A stretch of 64,000 bases of DNA from RHLJ01 sp048058975 (lineage in GTDB: Bacteria; Bacteroidota; Rhodothermia; Balneolales; Balneolaceae), in assembly GCA_048058975.1 (NCBI GenBank), contig JBLLNP010000001.1, positions 324,536 to 388,535 of the forward strand. Direction: 5' to 3'. The notes below the pieces were generated by a model. That model had not been told where the DNA came from and ran no database searches. It saw only the letters and a list, made by a program, of their open reading frames with translations. The position numbers were made by a program, and so were the translations under genes. This document shows, in pieces, positions 17,308 to 24,838 of the stretch (position 1 is the first letter of the stretch; every line of letters starts with the position of its first letter).

Positions 17308-17341
17308 AAGTCCCCTCTTGAGAAGGGATTTAGGGTGTGTT
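17308..17341. repeat. TCCCCTCTTGAGA-type repeat, copy in divergent intergenic region
   Basis: GTCCCCTCTTGAGAAGGGAT followed by TTAGGGTGTGTT. Related sequences occur at 20903-20930, 27537-27630 and 44390-44540 in this window. Confidence 0.6.
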
Positions 17342-17356
17342 ATTTACCCGAAATTT

Positions 17357-17464
17357 GCCACTAATTCACGAAAGCACAAAATGGTAAAGCCACAAAAACA
17401 CAAAAGCACTAAATAGGTATAAATAGTATTTTTGATTCATTAAAGTACTTAGTGCTTCCGTGGC
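17357..17464. repeat. GCCAC...GTGGC palindromic intergenic element, copy 2
   Basis: About 108 bp from GCCAC (17357) to GTGGC (17460), with a second internal GCCAC at 17389, AAAGCACTAAAT on the left and ACTTAGTGCTT on the right. The right end runs into the apparent GTG start of the next gene, showing that this GTG belongs to the repeat. Confidence 0.65.
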
Positions 17465-17480
17465 TAACCAATTAAAAATC

Positions 17481-17852
17481 ATGTCAAATTCAGAAGAAAA
17501 AAACCGTCTCCAGCAATTCCGTGAAAAAAGAGCTATTCAAAACGAAAAAGTGCTGGGACTCGACCATTTGGGTATTAAACGCTTCTTTAATATGGATACC
17601 AACACCTACAAAGAGGGCGCGCTGGATACCAAGACCAAAGAACTGCTGGGATTAGTGGCTTCCACCGTTCTGCGCTGTAACGACTGTATTGACTATCATC
17701 TGGAACAATGTGCCAAAACCGGCTCAACCAAAGCTGAAATAACAGACACTTTGAATGTAGCCTTAATGGTTGGTGGAAGTATTGTGATTCCGCACCTCAG
17801 ACACGCTGTGGATACGATTGAAATGCTGGAAGAAGAAGGCAGCTTCAATTAA
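17481..17852 (+). CDS. Carboxymuconolactone decarboxylase / AhpD-like protein
   Basis: A 123-residue protein from ATG 17481. The frame extends to a GTG at 17460, but that GTG is the right end of a GCCAC/GTGGC repeat, so the ATG is chosen. The AhpD-type redox centre is present: LRCNDCIDYH with Cys66, Cys69 and His73. Members with this motif reduce peroxiredoxins or related partners, or act as decarboxylases when the cysteines are lost; here a thiol role is likely. All-alpha fold and length fit the single-domain AhpD group, which forms hexamers. It is monocistronic, converging on a hypothetical membrane gene 26 nt away. Physiological partner unknown. Confidence 0.85.
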   Translation: MSNSEEKNRLQQFREKRAIQNEKVLGLDHLGIKRFFNMDTNTYKEGALDTKTKELLGLVASTVLRCNDCIDYHLEQCAKTGSTKAEITDTLNVALMVGGSIVIPHLRHAVDTIEMLEEEGSFN

Positions 17853-17878
17853 GAATGGTTCAAGTAAAAATGGAAAGG

Positions 17879-18247
17879 TCAATAAAAAAACTCGGGAAAT
17901 ATCGCCTTATAAAGGAAATAAGTAGCGATAATTATAGCTGTTAATATTAGTAGTCTTACTATGAATAAATTTCTTTTTGAAAGATTTTGTTCAAGACTAC
18001 TATTGAATTTATTAGCAAGAAAGTGACTGGAATCAATAATTTTTTTCAAAAAAATTTCTCTTCCTGGATATAAAAAAAAGGAAATAGAAAGAATTAATAC
18101 TAGGGCACTTTTGAATAGCTCTTTATTGTAACTTTTGTTGTTAAGTGTATAATCCAAAAAGCCCAATAGTAGGAAAAAACTGCCTACCGAAAGGGAAATC
18201 AAAAAGGAATTAAACCAACTTTTAAAAAATTCCTTAGAAGCACTCAT
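17879..18247 (-). CDS. Hypothetical small membrane protein
   Basis: A 122-residue protein with three hydrophobic segments (about residues 13-34, 44-60 and 96-114), separated by basic stretches. I do not recognise a family. Lys-rich loops and a hydrophobic C-terminus (YFLYKAIFPEFFY) suggest an inner-membrane protein. It starts 18 nt downstream of the mutS2 stop on the same strand, so it may be the second gene of a mutS2 transcript. Its AT content is visibly higher than that of mutS2, which may indicate a fast-evolving or acquired gene. Coding status is supported by the uninterrupted frame and hydrophobic periodicity only. Confidence 0.6.
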   Translation of the reverse strand: MSASKEFFKSWFNSFLISLSVGSFFLLLGFLDYTLNNKSYNKELFKSALVLILSISFFLYPGREIFLKKIIDSSHFLANKFNSSLEQNLSKRNLFIVRLLILTAIIIATYFLYKAIFPEFFY

Positions 18248-18265
18248 TTATAATTCTTAATTGAA

Positions 18266-20674
18266 TCATTGTAAATTCACTAACGTGATTCCCGCCCCGC
18301 CAAAGTCTTCATGAGCCAGTTCGTACTTTTTCACTTCGGTCCGGTCTTTCAGGTATTTGTGGATCTGATCTTTCAGGATGCCATCACCTTTGCCGTGTAG
18401 TATTTCAACCTGATTCAATCCCCGGAATATGGCACGGTCGAGATAGTGAGTGACTTCGTTCAGCGCTTCATCCGCTCGTTTGCCTCGTAAATCAAGTCGT
18501 GGAGAAACGGTTTCTTTCATGAAGTCAGAGCCGTTTACCAAATTTACAGCACGGGCTTTATTTTTCTCTTTCTTTTTGGGCGGATCAACCTTTATCAGGT
18601 TTTTGTATTTCGTTCGGAGCCGGAGGCCATCAGCCTGAACGGTAGCGTTATTTCCTTTGTGCTCGATCAGTTGTCCGGTAGTGTTTCCATCCAGAAAACG
18701 AACATAATCGCCTGTTTTTGGAGGATGTTTACTCTTTTTGAACTTAGCTTCCCGTTTCTCTTTTACTTCCTCCAAACTTCCTTCAATGGCCGCTTTTTCC
18801 TGATCAATATCTTTTCGGATGTCTTTGATCTGTTTCTTGTCGGCCTTGTTTTTAACTATAATCTGCTCAACGGCCTGCTCCACTTTCTGGTTGGCTTTAT
18901 CCATAATGGATTTTGCCTCAATCAAAGCCTTTTCGCGGATTTTATCTTTCTCCCGATTAATGCCTTCCAGCTTATTCAGATATCGGTTCCGATCGGTTTC
19001 TGCCCTGGATTTCAGGTTTTCGAATCTGGATTTGAGCTCTTCTGCCTGCTGGGTTTTGGTTTCTAGTTCGGTAATCAACGATTCCATCTTATTCTTTTGT
19101 TCGCCCAGCAACTCCCGCGAACGCTTTAGAATGATAGAATCCAGTTTCATCCGTTCGGCGATTTCAAAAGCATAACTGCTCCCCGGGATTCCCTTTTTGA
19201 ACTTGTACGTAGGCGAAAGTGAAGACTGATCGAACTCCATGGAGCCATTCACCGCATTGGGATGTTCATGCGCAAATACTTTCAATGATCCGTGATGGGT
19301 GGTAACCAAAACTTTACAATCCCGATCGAGCAGGTATTCAATAAATGCCTGGAACAAAGCCCCGCCTTCTTCGGGATCAGTACCTGCAGCGGCTTCATCA
19401 ATCAAAACCAGGCTACCGGGTTTCAGTTTCTTCTGGGTTTCCCGCATCCATTGCAATCGGGATGAAAACGTACTCAAGTCATTTTCAATGGATTGATCAT
19501 CCCCCAGATCCACAAAAATTCCTGAGAACACTGGAAGTTCAGAGGTGGGATCAGCCGGAATCGCATAACCCGATTGATTCATCAAAGCGGAAATCCCCAC
19601 CGTTTTCATGGCTACGGATTTCCCACCGGCGTTCGGCCCTGTAATCATCAGGCACCGCTCGTCCTCATCCAAATCCATAAAAAGTGGAACAATCTTTTCC
19701 CGGTCATCTTTTTTCAGAGAGAGGTTTTTAAGCTTTAGATTGGCGTTATAAGCATCTTTCAATTTAAGTCGGCCATTGGATGCAGAAACCGGAATTTCAC
19801 CTTCCAATTTAATGGAAACCTTTGCTTTGGCTGCAATCACATCCAGTTCGGCGAGGGCTTCAATATTTTGAGAAATATAGGGCGAATGTTGCCGTACATG
19901 ATTGGTGAGTTCTCTCAAAATACGCTCGATTTCGCGTTGTTCCTCAATTTCAAACTGACGGATTTCATTATTCAGATGAAGGGCTTCAGCAGGTTCCAGA
20001 TACACGGTTTGTCCAGTTGATGAAACATCGTGTATAAACCCGGGGATTTTCCGTTTATATTCCGCCAGGATTGGAATCACCATTCTTCCGTTTCTAATGG
20101 TAGCTCCTTCATCAGAAGTCATACCGTCTTTTGTGGCAATCCGCATCAATTTGTTGATGGTGGTACGCAATTCATTTCGTTTCCCATTCAATCGTTTTCG
20201 GATCGATTTCAACTCCTGGCTGGCATCATCCTTAAGCTGACCACCATCCGTAACTTTTTGCCTGATAGAATCTTCAAGTTCCTTAAGAGGAATCAATTCT
20301 TCCGAAATGGAAAACAACTCCGGCTTATGTTCGGCTCTGCCTTTCAGGAATTTCTTTATCAAACGGGCAGTTGTACAAATTCCCAGAATGTAGGGAAAGG
20401 CCGCAAGAGGGATAATACTTCCCTGGGCTTTCGCTGTTTTGAGGAAATCGCGAACATCCGGTAATTCTCCCAAAGGAAATGGATCGGGATCCCTTAGAAT
20501 TTCCATCATTTCCCTGGTTTGATTCAGCAACACGTTTACCCGCTCGGCACTGGCAGTTGGGTATAATTCTTCAATCAGTTCAAAAGACCGTTCTGACTGG
20601 GCGGCATCTAAGGTAGTTTGCCGAAGTTGCTCAAAGCCGAGTTTTTCTAATATGGAAGGGGGATATAGTTGCAT
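18266..20674 (-). CDS. mutS2: Endonuclease MutS2
   Basis: An 802-residue protein from ATG 20674 (MQLYPPSILEKLGFEQLRQ); an upstream in-frame TTG at 20725 would add 17 atypical residues and is less likely. The MutS-type ATPase has a Walker A (ITGPNAGGKS), a Walker B region (LVLIDEAAAGTDPEEGG) and the H-loop VTTHH. A long coiled coil follows, and the C-terminus carries a Smr nuclease domain with LDLRGKRADEAL and HGKGDGIL. The mismatch-recognition domain of MutS is absent, as expected. MutS2 acts on branched DNA to suppress recombination, or in ribosome rescue in some bacteria. A repeat-rich 390-bp region lies upstream. Confidence 0.95.
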   Translation of the reverse strand: MQLYPPSILEKLGFEQLRQTTLDAAQSERSFELIEELYPTASAERVNVLLNQTREMMEILRDPDPFPLGELPDVRDFLKTAKAQGSIIPLAAFPYILGICTTARLIKKFLKGRAEHKPELFSISEELIPLKELEDSIRQKVTDGGQLKDDASQELKSIRKRLNGKRNELRTTINKLMRIATKDGMTSDEGATIRNGRMVIPILAEYKRKIPGFIHDVSSTGQTVYLEPAEALHLNNEIRQFEIEEQREIERILRELTNHVRQHSPYISQNIEALAELDVIAAKAKVSIKLEGEIPVSASNGRLKLKDAYNANLKLKNLSLKKDDREKIVPLFMDLDEDERCLMITGPNAGGKSVAMKTVGISALMNQSGYAIPADPTSELPVFSGIFVDLGDDQSIENDLSTFSSRLQWMRETQKKLKPGSLVLIDEAAAGTDPEEGGALFQAFIEYLLDRDCKVLVTTHHGSLKVFAHEHPNAVNGSMEFDQSSLSPTYKFKKGIPGSSYAFEIAERMKLDSIILKRSRELLGEQKNKMESLITELETKTQQAEELKSRFENLKSRAETDRNRYLNKLEGINREKDKIREKALIEAKSIMDKANQKVEQAVEQIIVKNKADKKQIKDIRKDIDQEKAAIEGSLEEVKEKREAKFKKSKHPPKTGDYVRFLDGNTTGQLIEHKGNNATVQADGLRLRTKYKNLIKVDPPKKKEKNKARAVNLVNGSDFMKETVSPRLDLRGKRADEALNEVTHYLDRAIFRGLNQVEILHGKGDGILKDQIHKYLKDRTEVKKYELAHEDFGGAGITLVNLQ

Positions 20675-21066
20675 TGCTTTTAAAATCAGGTAAAGATAAA
20701 CCGATTTGTGATGGAATTCGATCAATGTTTTTATAGAGCCACGAAATCACAAAAACTCAAAAAGTAAGTATTGATGAAGGTAATTGGTTACGACGCAGCA
20801 GCATTGTAACCAGGATCAAGCTGCTACATGAAGATTCAGTGATTGGGGTTAGTAATTTTGAGGCAGGATTTAAGGTGTACTTCTTGAGAAACAAGAGAAA
20901 AAAGTCCCCTCTTATGAAGAGATTTATGGAAGAGTTTTTGATGAGACTATACCTGTAAGGGCGGATGGCCATCCGCCCCAACTAGTCGCTGAACTATGAA
21001 ATTTGAACTTTGTATCCTTCCCTAAATGAATCTACCTTATTACTCAATATTTGAAAGGAGGGCGAG
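20675..21066. other. Repeat-rich divergent intergenic region (mutS2 / PhzF-like gene)
   Basis: No credible gene. It holds a half GCCAC repeat (20738-20762), a degenerate TCCCCTCTTATGAAGAG repeat (20903-20930) and the palindrome GGGCGGATGGCCATCCGCCC (20959-20978). Promoters for two divergent genes must be here, but I cannot place them confidently. Confidence 0.6.
20959..20978. repeat. GGGCGGAT-GGCC-ATCCGCCC palindrome, copy 1
   Basis: A perfect 20-bp palindrome flanked by ACCTGTAA on the left. A second copy with one mismatch lies at 47538-47557, flanked by GTACAGGT. The flanks are themselves related in inverted orientation, so this is a mobile-like or REP-like unit. Confidence 0.7.
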
Positions 21067-21849
21067 ATGAAAATCGCGATATATCAGGTTGATGCTTTTA
21101 CCGATTCCGTATTTGGAGGAAATCCCGCTGCAGTTTGTCCGCTCAAAGAATGGATCAGGCCCGAACTGATGCAGAAGATCGCGATGGAGAACAACCTTTC
21201 TGAAACGGCTTTCTTTGTGCGCGAAGGGGATTTGTATGCACTAAGATGGTTTACCCCTGTAGCGGAAGTAGATTTATGCGGACATGCCACTCTTGCTTCT
21301 GCACACGTGTTATTCGAAAAACTGGGGTACAGCAAAGAAGAAATCAAATTCGAAACCAGAAGCGGTCGTCTGATAGTTAGGAAAGAAGGAGACCACTTGG
21401 CGATGGATTTTCCATCAGATAAAATGGAACAGGTTCAGGGACCTCCAATCTTGTATCAGGCACTTGGAATAAAACCTAACATATTCACTTTCAAATCAGA
21501 TGACTACATGATTGTACTCGATTCTGAAAGAGAGATAGCTGTTTTACAACCGGATTTCAGGATGTTGAAAGAAGTGGATGCGAGGGGTATAATTGTTACT
21601 GCCCCCGGCAATGAAGTGGATTTCGTTTCAAGGTTCTTCGCCCCCCGCCATAATATTGACGAAGACCCGGTAACCGGATCAGCCCATACAAAGCTGACTC
21701 CATATTGGTCAGAACGGTTGGAAAAAAGAGAAATGCAGGCCAGACAAATTTCGGAACGAGTGGGTACACTTACGGTTCGCGATAAAGTAGAACGGGTAGA
21801 AATCCTTGGTAAAGCGGTAACCTATTTAAGAGGGGAGATTGAAGTTTGA
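21067..21849 (+). CDS. PhzF-family isomerase/epimerase
   Basis: A 260-residue protein with the hallmark N-terminus IYQVDAFTDSVFGGNPAAVC, the central VDLCGHATLASAH and the C-terminal DEDPVTGSAHTKLTPYW, all diagnostic of the PhzF/YddE fold. PhzF isomerises a dihydro-anthranilate in phenazine synthesis, but most homologues, including this one, have no known substrate and no phenazine genes are present. The conserved Glu in NNLSETAFFV is the usual catalytic acid/base. The ATG at 21067 has a strong Shine-Dalgarno (GGAGGG, about 6 nt upstream), unusual in this window, where most genes lack one. Monocistronic, followed by a palindromic repeat. Confidence 0.88.
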   Translation: MKIAIYQVDAFTDSVFGGNPAAVCPLKEWIRPELMQKIAMENNLSETAFFVREGDLYALRWFTPVAEVDLCGHATLASAHVLFEKLGYSKEEIKFETRSGRLIVRKEGDHLAMDFPSDKMEQVQGPPILYQALGIKPNIFTFKSDDYMIVLDSEREIAVLQPDFRMLKEVDARGIIVTAPGNEVDFVSRFFAPRHNIDEDPVTGSAHTKLTPYWSERLEKREMQARQISERVGTLTVRDKVERVEILGKAVTYLRGEIEV

Positions 21850-21861
21850 CTTTAAAACCCA

Positions 21862-21995
21862 GTCATTGCGAGGAGTATCAATTAGAATGGTTGGTATATT
21901 TTTTTTCGACGAAGCAATCTCTTTATGCTTCATAAGATCACTTTGTCGAAAGGTTTTTTATTCAGGTATCAGAGTTCACAGCTCCTCGTGATGAC
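21862..21995. repeat. GTCATTGCGAGGAG ... CTCCTCGTGATGAC inverted repeat element
   Basis: Imperfect inverted ends (21862-21875 and 21982-21995) enclose about 106 bp. Similar units with GTCATTGCGAGAG (45269-45370) and GTCATTTCGA (24021-24112) suggest one REP/MITE-like family. Confidence 0.65.
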
Positions 21996-22030
21996 TATTA
22001 TTTATAAATATTTAAGCAAGTAACTACACA

Positions 22031-22843
22031 ATGGAGTTATTAATTCTTCTACTAATCGGGTTGATAGCAGGCCTCATCGCAGGATTGATGGGAGTTGGAG
22101 GAGGAATCATATTTACCCCGGTACTTTTCTTTTTGTTTGAGGGAGCAGGAGTAGAACAATCTGTTCAGTGGTCGGTGGCTTCCGGTTTGTTTTGCACCTT
22201 GATTGCAGCAGGCAGCAGTACAGTTCGCCAGTATCTTCAAAATAATATTTTCTGGGAAGAAGGTATTAAACTTGGAGTGTTAGGAGCATTGGGGATTACC
22301 CTCGGGAAACTGGTGCTCACTTCTCCTTATTACAGCAGGGAAGAGTTCGTACTATTCTTCAGTTTAATTTTATTTTATGCAGCCTATATGATGTTTAGAA
22401 GAGGGAGAGATAAGTCTAAAGAAAACGACAGAAATTTTACCGAATTGAAATTACCTCAGCTACTCGTTACCGGAGGACTTGGAGGATTCATAGCTTCCCT
22501 TGCCGGAGTTGGCGGAGGAGGAATTATGGTTCCGATCATGAACTTATTCTACAAACAACCCTTCCGAAAAGCGGTAAGTGTTTCACAATTAGGAATGGTT
22601 ATTTTGATTTCAGTTGGAGTAATTCAACTTGCGCTAATTGATGTGAGTTCATCCGGACTTACAGAATTTACAATTGGTTATGTTGATTTTGGCGCGGCTG
22701 GCCCGCTTGCAATCGGAGGCTTAATAGGTGGATTCGGCGGTGCTTACCTCAACCACAAAATAAACCGAAAATATTTGCAGTGGGGTTTTGCTATGTTGGC
22801 GGTAGTTATGGCGAGTAAATTACTTTGGGAGGTATTTGGTTAG
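22031..22843 (+). CDS. TauE/SafE family sulfite exporter-like permease
   Basis: A 270-residue inner-membrane protein with about eight hydrophobic segments in two homologous halves, each opening with the Gly-rich signature of the family: IAGLMGVGGGIIFTPVL (residues about 17-33) and LAGVGGGGIMVPIM (about 157-170). Members export sulfite, sulfoacetate or related anions, or import organosulfur compounds; the substrate is not predictable. The 4-nt gap to the next gene (GT4) suggests cotranscription, though the two have no obvious shared pathway. Start ATG 22031; the preceding region contains a REP-like palindrome. Confidence 0.87.
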   Translation: MELLILLLIGLIAGLIAGLMGVGGGIIFTPVLFFLFEGAGVEQSVQWSVASGLFCTLIAAGSSTVRQYLQNNIFWEEGIKLGVLGALGITLGKLVLTSPYYSREEFVLFFSLILFYAAYMMFRRGRDKSKENDRNFTELKLPQLLVTGGLGGFIASLAGVGGGGIMVPIMNLFYKQPFRKAVSVSQLGMVILISVGVIQLALIDVSSSGLTEFTIGYVDFGAAGPLAIGGLIGGFGGAYLNHKINRKYLQWGFAMLAVVMASKLLWEVFG

Positions 22844-22847
22844 AAAA

Positions 22848-23990
22848 ATGAATATCGGATATATCACAAAACAGGATCCAAACGATAAAAAAGCCTATTC
22901 GGGTACTCACGTTAATATGCTCCAGGCTTTACGAAGTAATTTTGAAGAAGTAAGTATACTTGGACCTGTTGACCTTAATTATAAAATAATACCCAAAATT
23001 AAAGGTCGGGTTCTAAGAGCACTTTCTAAAAAAGTATATAAGTATCAATATGATACAGCATTAGCAAAAAAATCAGCTAAAGTAATCGACAGGAGAATCG
23101 AAATTGATAAGCCTGACGCTCTTCTTGCATCGTTGATGAGCCCGGAAGTGGCATATCTGGAAAGTAAAATTCCTTTTTATATAACTACGGATGCTACATT
23201 CCCTCTTTTGAATGAGATGTACAATAGCCACAGCAACTTGCATCCACTAAGTATTAAAGAAGCTTTGGCATTGGAAAAGAGAGCGTTCGAAAGAGCAACA
23301 AAATTAATTCTTCCACTGAAATGGCTGGCTGATTCAGCAATGAAGGAGTACGGAGTTTCAAGTAAAAAAATTGAGGTGATTCCATACGGATGTAATCTGG
23401 AACATAAGTTAAACTCCGAAGAAATAGATTCTGTAATACGATCGAGAATGGAGGCAAGACAAATTAATCTGCTATTTGTTGGGGTGAGATGGGAAGAAAA
23501 AGGAGGCCCGTTTGCGGTTGAAGTTCTTAGAGAGTTATTGGGCTTAGGATTGAATGCCAAGCTGACTATTGCAGGATGTACTCCTCAGATTCCTGATCTG
23601 CCATCGCATGTCAACATTGTTGGTTTTCTTGATAAAACAGTACAAGCCGAATCCGAGCGATTAACTGGGCTGTATGAGAAAGCGAGTTTTTTCATTATGC
23701 CAACAAAAGCTGAATGTGTGGGAATGTCTTTTATTGAAGCGGCTTCGATGGCTTTGCCAGCAATCGGAACTAATGTTGGCGGAGTACAGGAGGCAGTAAT
23801 CCATGAAAAAACAGGATTTATTATTAAAGAGGCTTCTTCTGCAAAAGTAGCTGCAGAATGGGTAAGAAAGACCTGGGATGATGAGAAAGAGTATGAACAG
23901 ATTTCAAGAGCTTCTTACCAAAAATACAGTGAAGTTATGAACTGGGAGACATGGGGGAAAAAGGTAAAAGAGATTATCGCAGATCAATAG
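22848..23990 (+). CDS. GT4-family glycosyltransferase
   Basis: A 380-residue protein from ATG 22848 (an upstream in-frame TTG at 22836 overlaps the previous gene and is less likely). The GT-B fold is supported by the C-terminal signature PTKAECVGMSFIEAASMALPAIGTNVGGVQE, with the E(x7)E nucleotide-sugar motif, and by the glycine-rich RWEEKGG around residue 215, which stands where family members have the KGG phosphate contact. An N-terminal acceptor domain begins MNIGYITKQDPNDKKAYSGTH. Donor and acceptor are unknown; roles in glycolipid or glycan synthesis are typical. It is probably cotranscribed with the TauE/SafE gene. Confidence 0.87.
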   Translation: MNIGYITKQDPNDKKAYSGTHVNMLQALRSNFEEVSILGPVDLNYKIIPKIKGRVLRALSKKVYKYQYDTALAKKSAKVIDRRIEIDKPDALLASLMSPEVAYLESKIPFYITTDATFPLLNEMYNSHSNLHPLSIKEALALEKRAFERATKLILPLKWLADSAMKEYGVSSKKIEVIPYGCNLEHKLNSEEIDSVIRSRMEARQINLLFVGVRWEEKGGPFAVEVLRELLGLGLNAKLTIAGCTPQIPDLPSHVNIVGFLDKTVQAESERLTGLYEKASFFIMPTKAECVGMSFIEAASMALPAIGTNVGGVQEAVIHEKTGFIIKEASSAKVAAEWVRKTWDDEKEYEQISRASYQKYSEVMNWETWGKKVKEIIADQ

Positions 23991-24020
23991 AAGTAAACGA
24001 AAAGAATATTAATCATCCTT

Positions 24021-24112
24021 GTCATTTCGAGCGAATGTGAGACATCTAAAAAGCTTGGAGGTGTTAGATAACTCTTTAGATTTCTCACCTCCATCGGAGG
24101 ATTCGAAATGAC
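24021..24112. repeat. GTCATTTCGA ... TCGAAATGAC inverted repeat element
   Basis: 92 bp between convergent genes with GTCATTTCGA at the left end and TCGAAATGAC at the right end, and inner GTGAGACATCT / AGATTTCTCAC arms. The outer arms are perfect 10-bp inverted repeats. Confidence 0.7.
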
Positions 24113-24155
24113 AGGTTCTTAGTTCCGTTTGTTACTTCGAACGTAATTAAGAAGC

Positions 24156-24608
24156 CTAAGTAGTTTTGTATTCAATATTTTTGAATTCGGAAATCTCCTT
24201 TAAATAAGACTTAAGGCTTTTAATCTGTTCAGTTGTATGTAGTGGGAGAGAAATCTTTTCAGTAGATCCAACTTTGTTTTTAATCAGAATCTTATTTCTC
24301 TGGACTGAAATAGCTGATATTTTTTCCCATTTAATTGAGTCACGCTCTCCCCAATAAAATTTGTAATGATGGGTTTGGATGCCATCTTCATTAATAGTTA
24401 GCGATTGCTTAGCCATAGCTCCAGGAAAGAAAGCGAAAACTATACCGCAAAGAATACTTGATAAAGCATTCATCCATTCTACTTCCATTCCATATTTTAA
24501 CTCGTAACTAATCCATCCTAAAGAAAGTCCTATAAAAAGCGCTCCAAAAAAACGGATAGCTTTTATATAAATAGTATTCGTATTAATCTCGAGTTTAAAT
24601 TCTTTCAT
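24156..24608 (-). CDS. Hypothetical protein with two membrane segments and a PH-like C-terminal domain
   Basis: A 150-residue protein. Two hydrophobic helices (about residues 15-32 and 45-64) lead into a domain of beta-strands beginning LTINEDGIQTHHYKF and WEKISAISVQRNKILIKNK, which resembles bacterial PH-like (bPH) membrane-associated domains, then a C-terminal helix. I do not recognise a named family. It starts 60 nt beyond a strong terminator, itself preceded by a structured RNA candidate, so transcription could depend on read-through regulation from upstream. It converges on the GT4 gene. Coding status is supported by the clean frame and plausible fold. Confidence 0.6.
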   Translation of the reverse strand: MKEFKLEINTNTIYIKAIRFFGALFIGLSLGWISYELKYGMEVEWMNALSSILCGIVFAFFPGAMAKQSLTINEDGIQTHHYKFYWGERDSIKWEKISAISVQRNKILIKNKVGSTEKISLPLHTTEQIKSLKSYLKEISEFKNIEYKTT

Positions 24609-24668
24609 AGCTTATATTTAAGTTCATGTAAATAAAGTCTATTTAAAAGAAATTTTCAAGATGGAATA

Positions 24669-24700
24669 AAAAAAGAAGCCCCGATCAAAGGGCTTCTTTT
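24669..24700 (-). terminator. Intrinsic terminator downstream of ftsZ
   Basis: On the minus strand AAAAGAAGCCC pairs with GGGCTTCTTTT around an 8-nt loop and continues into a T run. It follows the RNA candidate at 24705-24838 and ends ftsZ transcription, unless it serves as the expression platform of a riboswitch-like element for the next gene. Confidence 0.85.
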
Positions 24701-24704
24701 ATTG

Positions 24705-24838
24705 TTAGCAATCTATAGCCTGCCGTCTGTAGGCCTGGCCGCTTAAACGCGACCTTGGCTATATTCATCCAGTAAACTAATCCGGCTTAGAGACACCATT
24801 CCCATGGGATCCCGGGGAAAAGCCGGTTTCTTGGAGAA
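24705..24838 (-). ncRNA. Unassigned structured RNA candidate between ftsZ and a hypothetical gene
   Basis: On the minus strand, CCGGCTT and AAGCCGG close an arm of about 45 nt. Then ATAGCC and GGCTAT close what looks like a three-way junction holding GGTCGC/GCGGCC and GCC/GGC hairpins. A 20-nt linker joins the arms, and an intrinsic terminator follows. The region is GC-rich for this genome and contains no ORF. It could be a small RNA, a 3' UTR element of ftsZ or a riboswitch for the downstream gene. I could not match SRP, 6S, tmRNA, RNase P or a known riboswitch. Confidence 0.4.

Noticed and set aside
17460..17480. GTG start that would lengthen the AhpD-like protein by seven residues
   Set aside because: The GTG is the right end of a GCCAC/GTGGC repeat; the ATG at 17481 gives the usual family N-terminus.
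20675..20725. TTG start of mutS2 adding 17 residues
   Set aside because: The ATG at 20674 begins the conserved N-terminus (LYPPSILEKLGF); the extension looks noncoding.
24705..24838. Assignment of the post-ftsZ RNA to SRP, 6S, tmRNA or a known riboswitch
   Set aside because: None of the conserved cores (GGAAGGAAGCAGC of SRP, the 6S bubble and closing stem, tmRNA ends, TPP, cobalamin, FMN or SAM boxes) is present.
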